Shown: positions 6,085-6,125 of the stretch, in pieces
Numbering within the stretch: the first letter of the stretch is position 1
Layout of the letters: each line of letters opens with the position of its first letter
From: Methanobacteriota archaeon
Lineage (GTDB): Archaea > Thermoplasmatota > Poseidoniia > Poseidoniales > Thalassarchaeaceae
DNA: 6,125 bases
NCBI GenBank assembly: GCA_002685415.1
Contig: NYXO01000011.1
Coordinates: 12,470-18,594, forward strand
Direction: 5' to 3'
The notes under the pieces: generated by a model
The model's input: the letters and a program-made list of their open reading frames with translations, nothing else
Database searches by the model: none
Told to the model about the DNA's origin: nothing
Made by a program: the position numbers and the translations under genes

Positions 6085-6125
6085 CCCGAGTGTATTATGA
6101 AATTGGCAGATTTCCATCAACCTTC

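Noticed and set aside
6097..6125. ATG on the + strand opening a frame to the window edge, possibly a divergent gene
   Set aside because: Only about nine codons are visible, the nearest GGAGG is over 20 bases upstream, and no + strand TATA-like element is well placed. It cannot be supported.

Overview
The window reads as a piece of archaeal chromosome, most likely from a marine Thermoplasmatota lineage such as Poseidoniales (Marine Group II). That assignment is inference. It rests on a very large exported protein with a Sec-type signal peptide, tandem Ig-like/CARDB stalk domains and one C-terminal membrane anchor, on TATA-like promoter elements, on an ArsR-type winged-helix regulator with a long helical tail, and on moderate base composition. 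There is no marker gene to prove it.

Layout: (1) 1-71, the last 22 codons of an upstream + strand gene that cannot be identified. (2) 72-198, an intergenic leader with a TATA-like element, a small hairpin and a good Shine-Dalgarno site. (3) 199-5298, one 1699-residue surface protein that fills most of the window. (4) a 6-bp gap, then 5305-6042 on the - strand, a 245-residue winged-helix regulator that converges tail-to-tail with the large gene. (5) 6043-6125, the regulator's promoter region, with nothing else that can be supported.

The large protein is the interesting object. Residues about 41-806 contain seven copies of a strand pattern (P-x-I-A-x-D, then H-I-x-W-x-D, then I-Y-Y-x-x-L-D), which fits a seven-bladed beta-propeller. 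Between the second and third of these strands in the fourth repeat sits an inserted von Willebrand factor A-like domain of about 280 residues. It has an intact DTSGS MIDAS motif and a later I-S-D-E-G-P motif. After the propeller come about five Ig-like 'N-T-G-N' stalk domains, a thrombospondin-3/EF-hand-like calcium loop bracketed by two cysteines, a CARDB domain, a transmembrane helix and a short charged cytoplasmic tail. All 16 cysteines are on the predicted outside and fall into local even-numbered groups. The simplest reading is a metal- and calcium-dependent surface adhesin or ligand-binding receptor held away from the membrane on a stalk. The ligand is unknown.

The regulator is convergent with, not co-transcribed with, the surface protein, so a functional link between them is not shown by the sequence.
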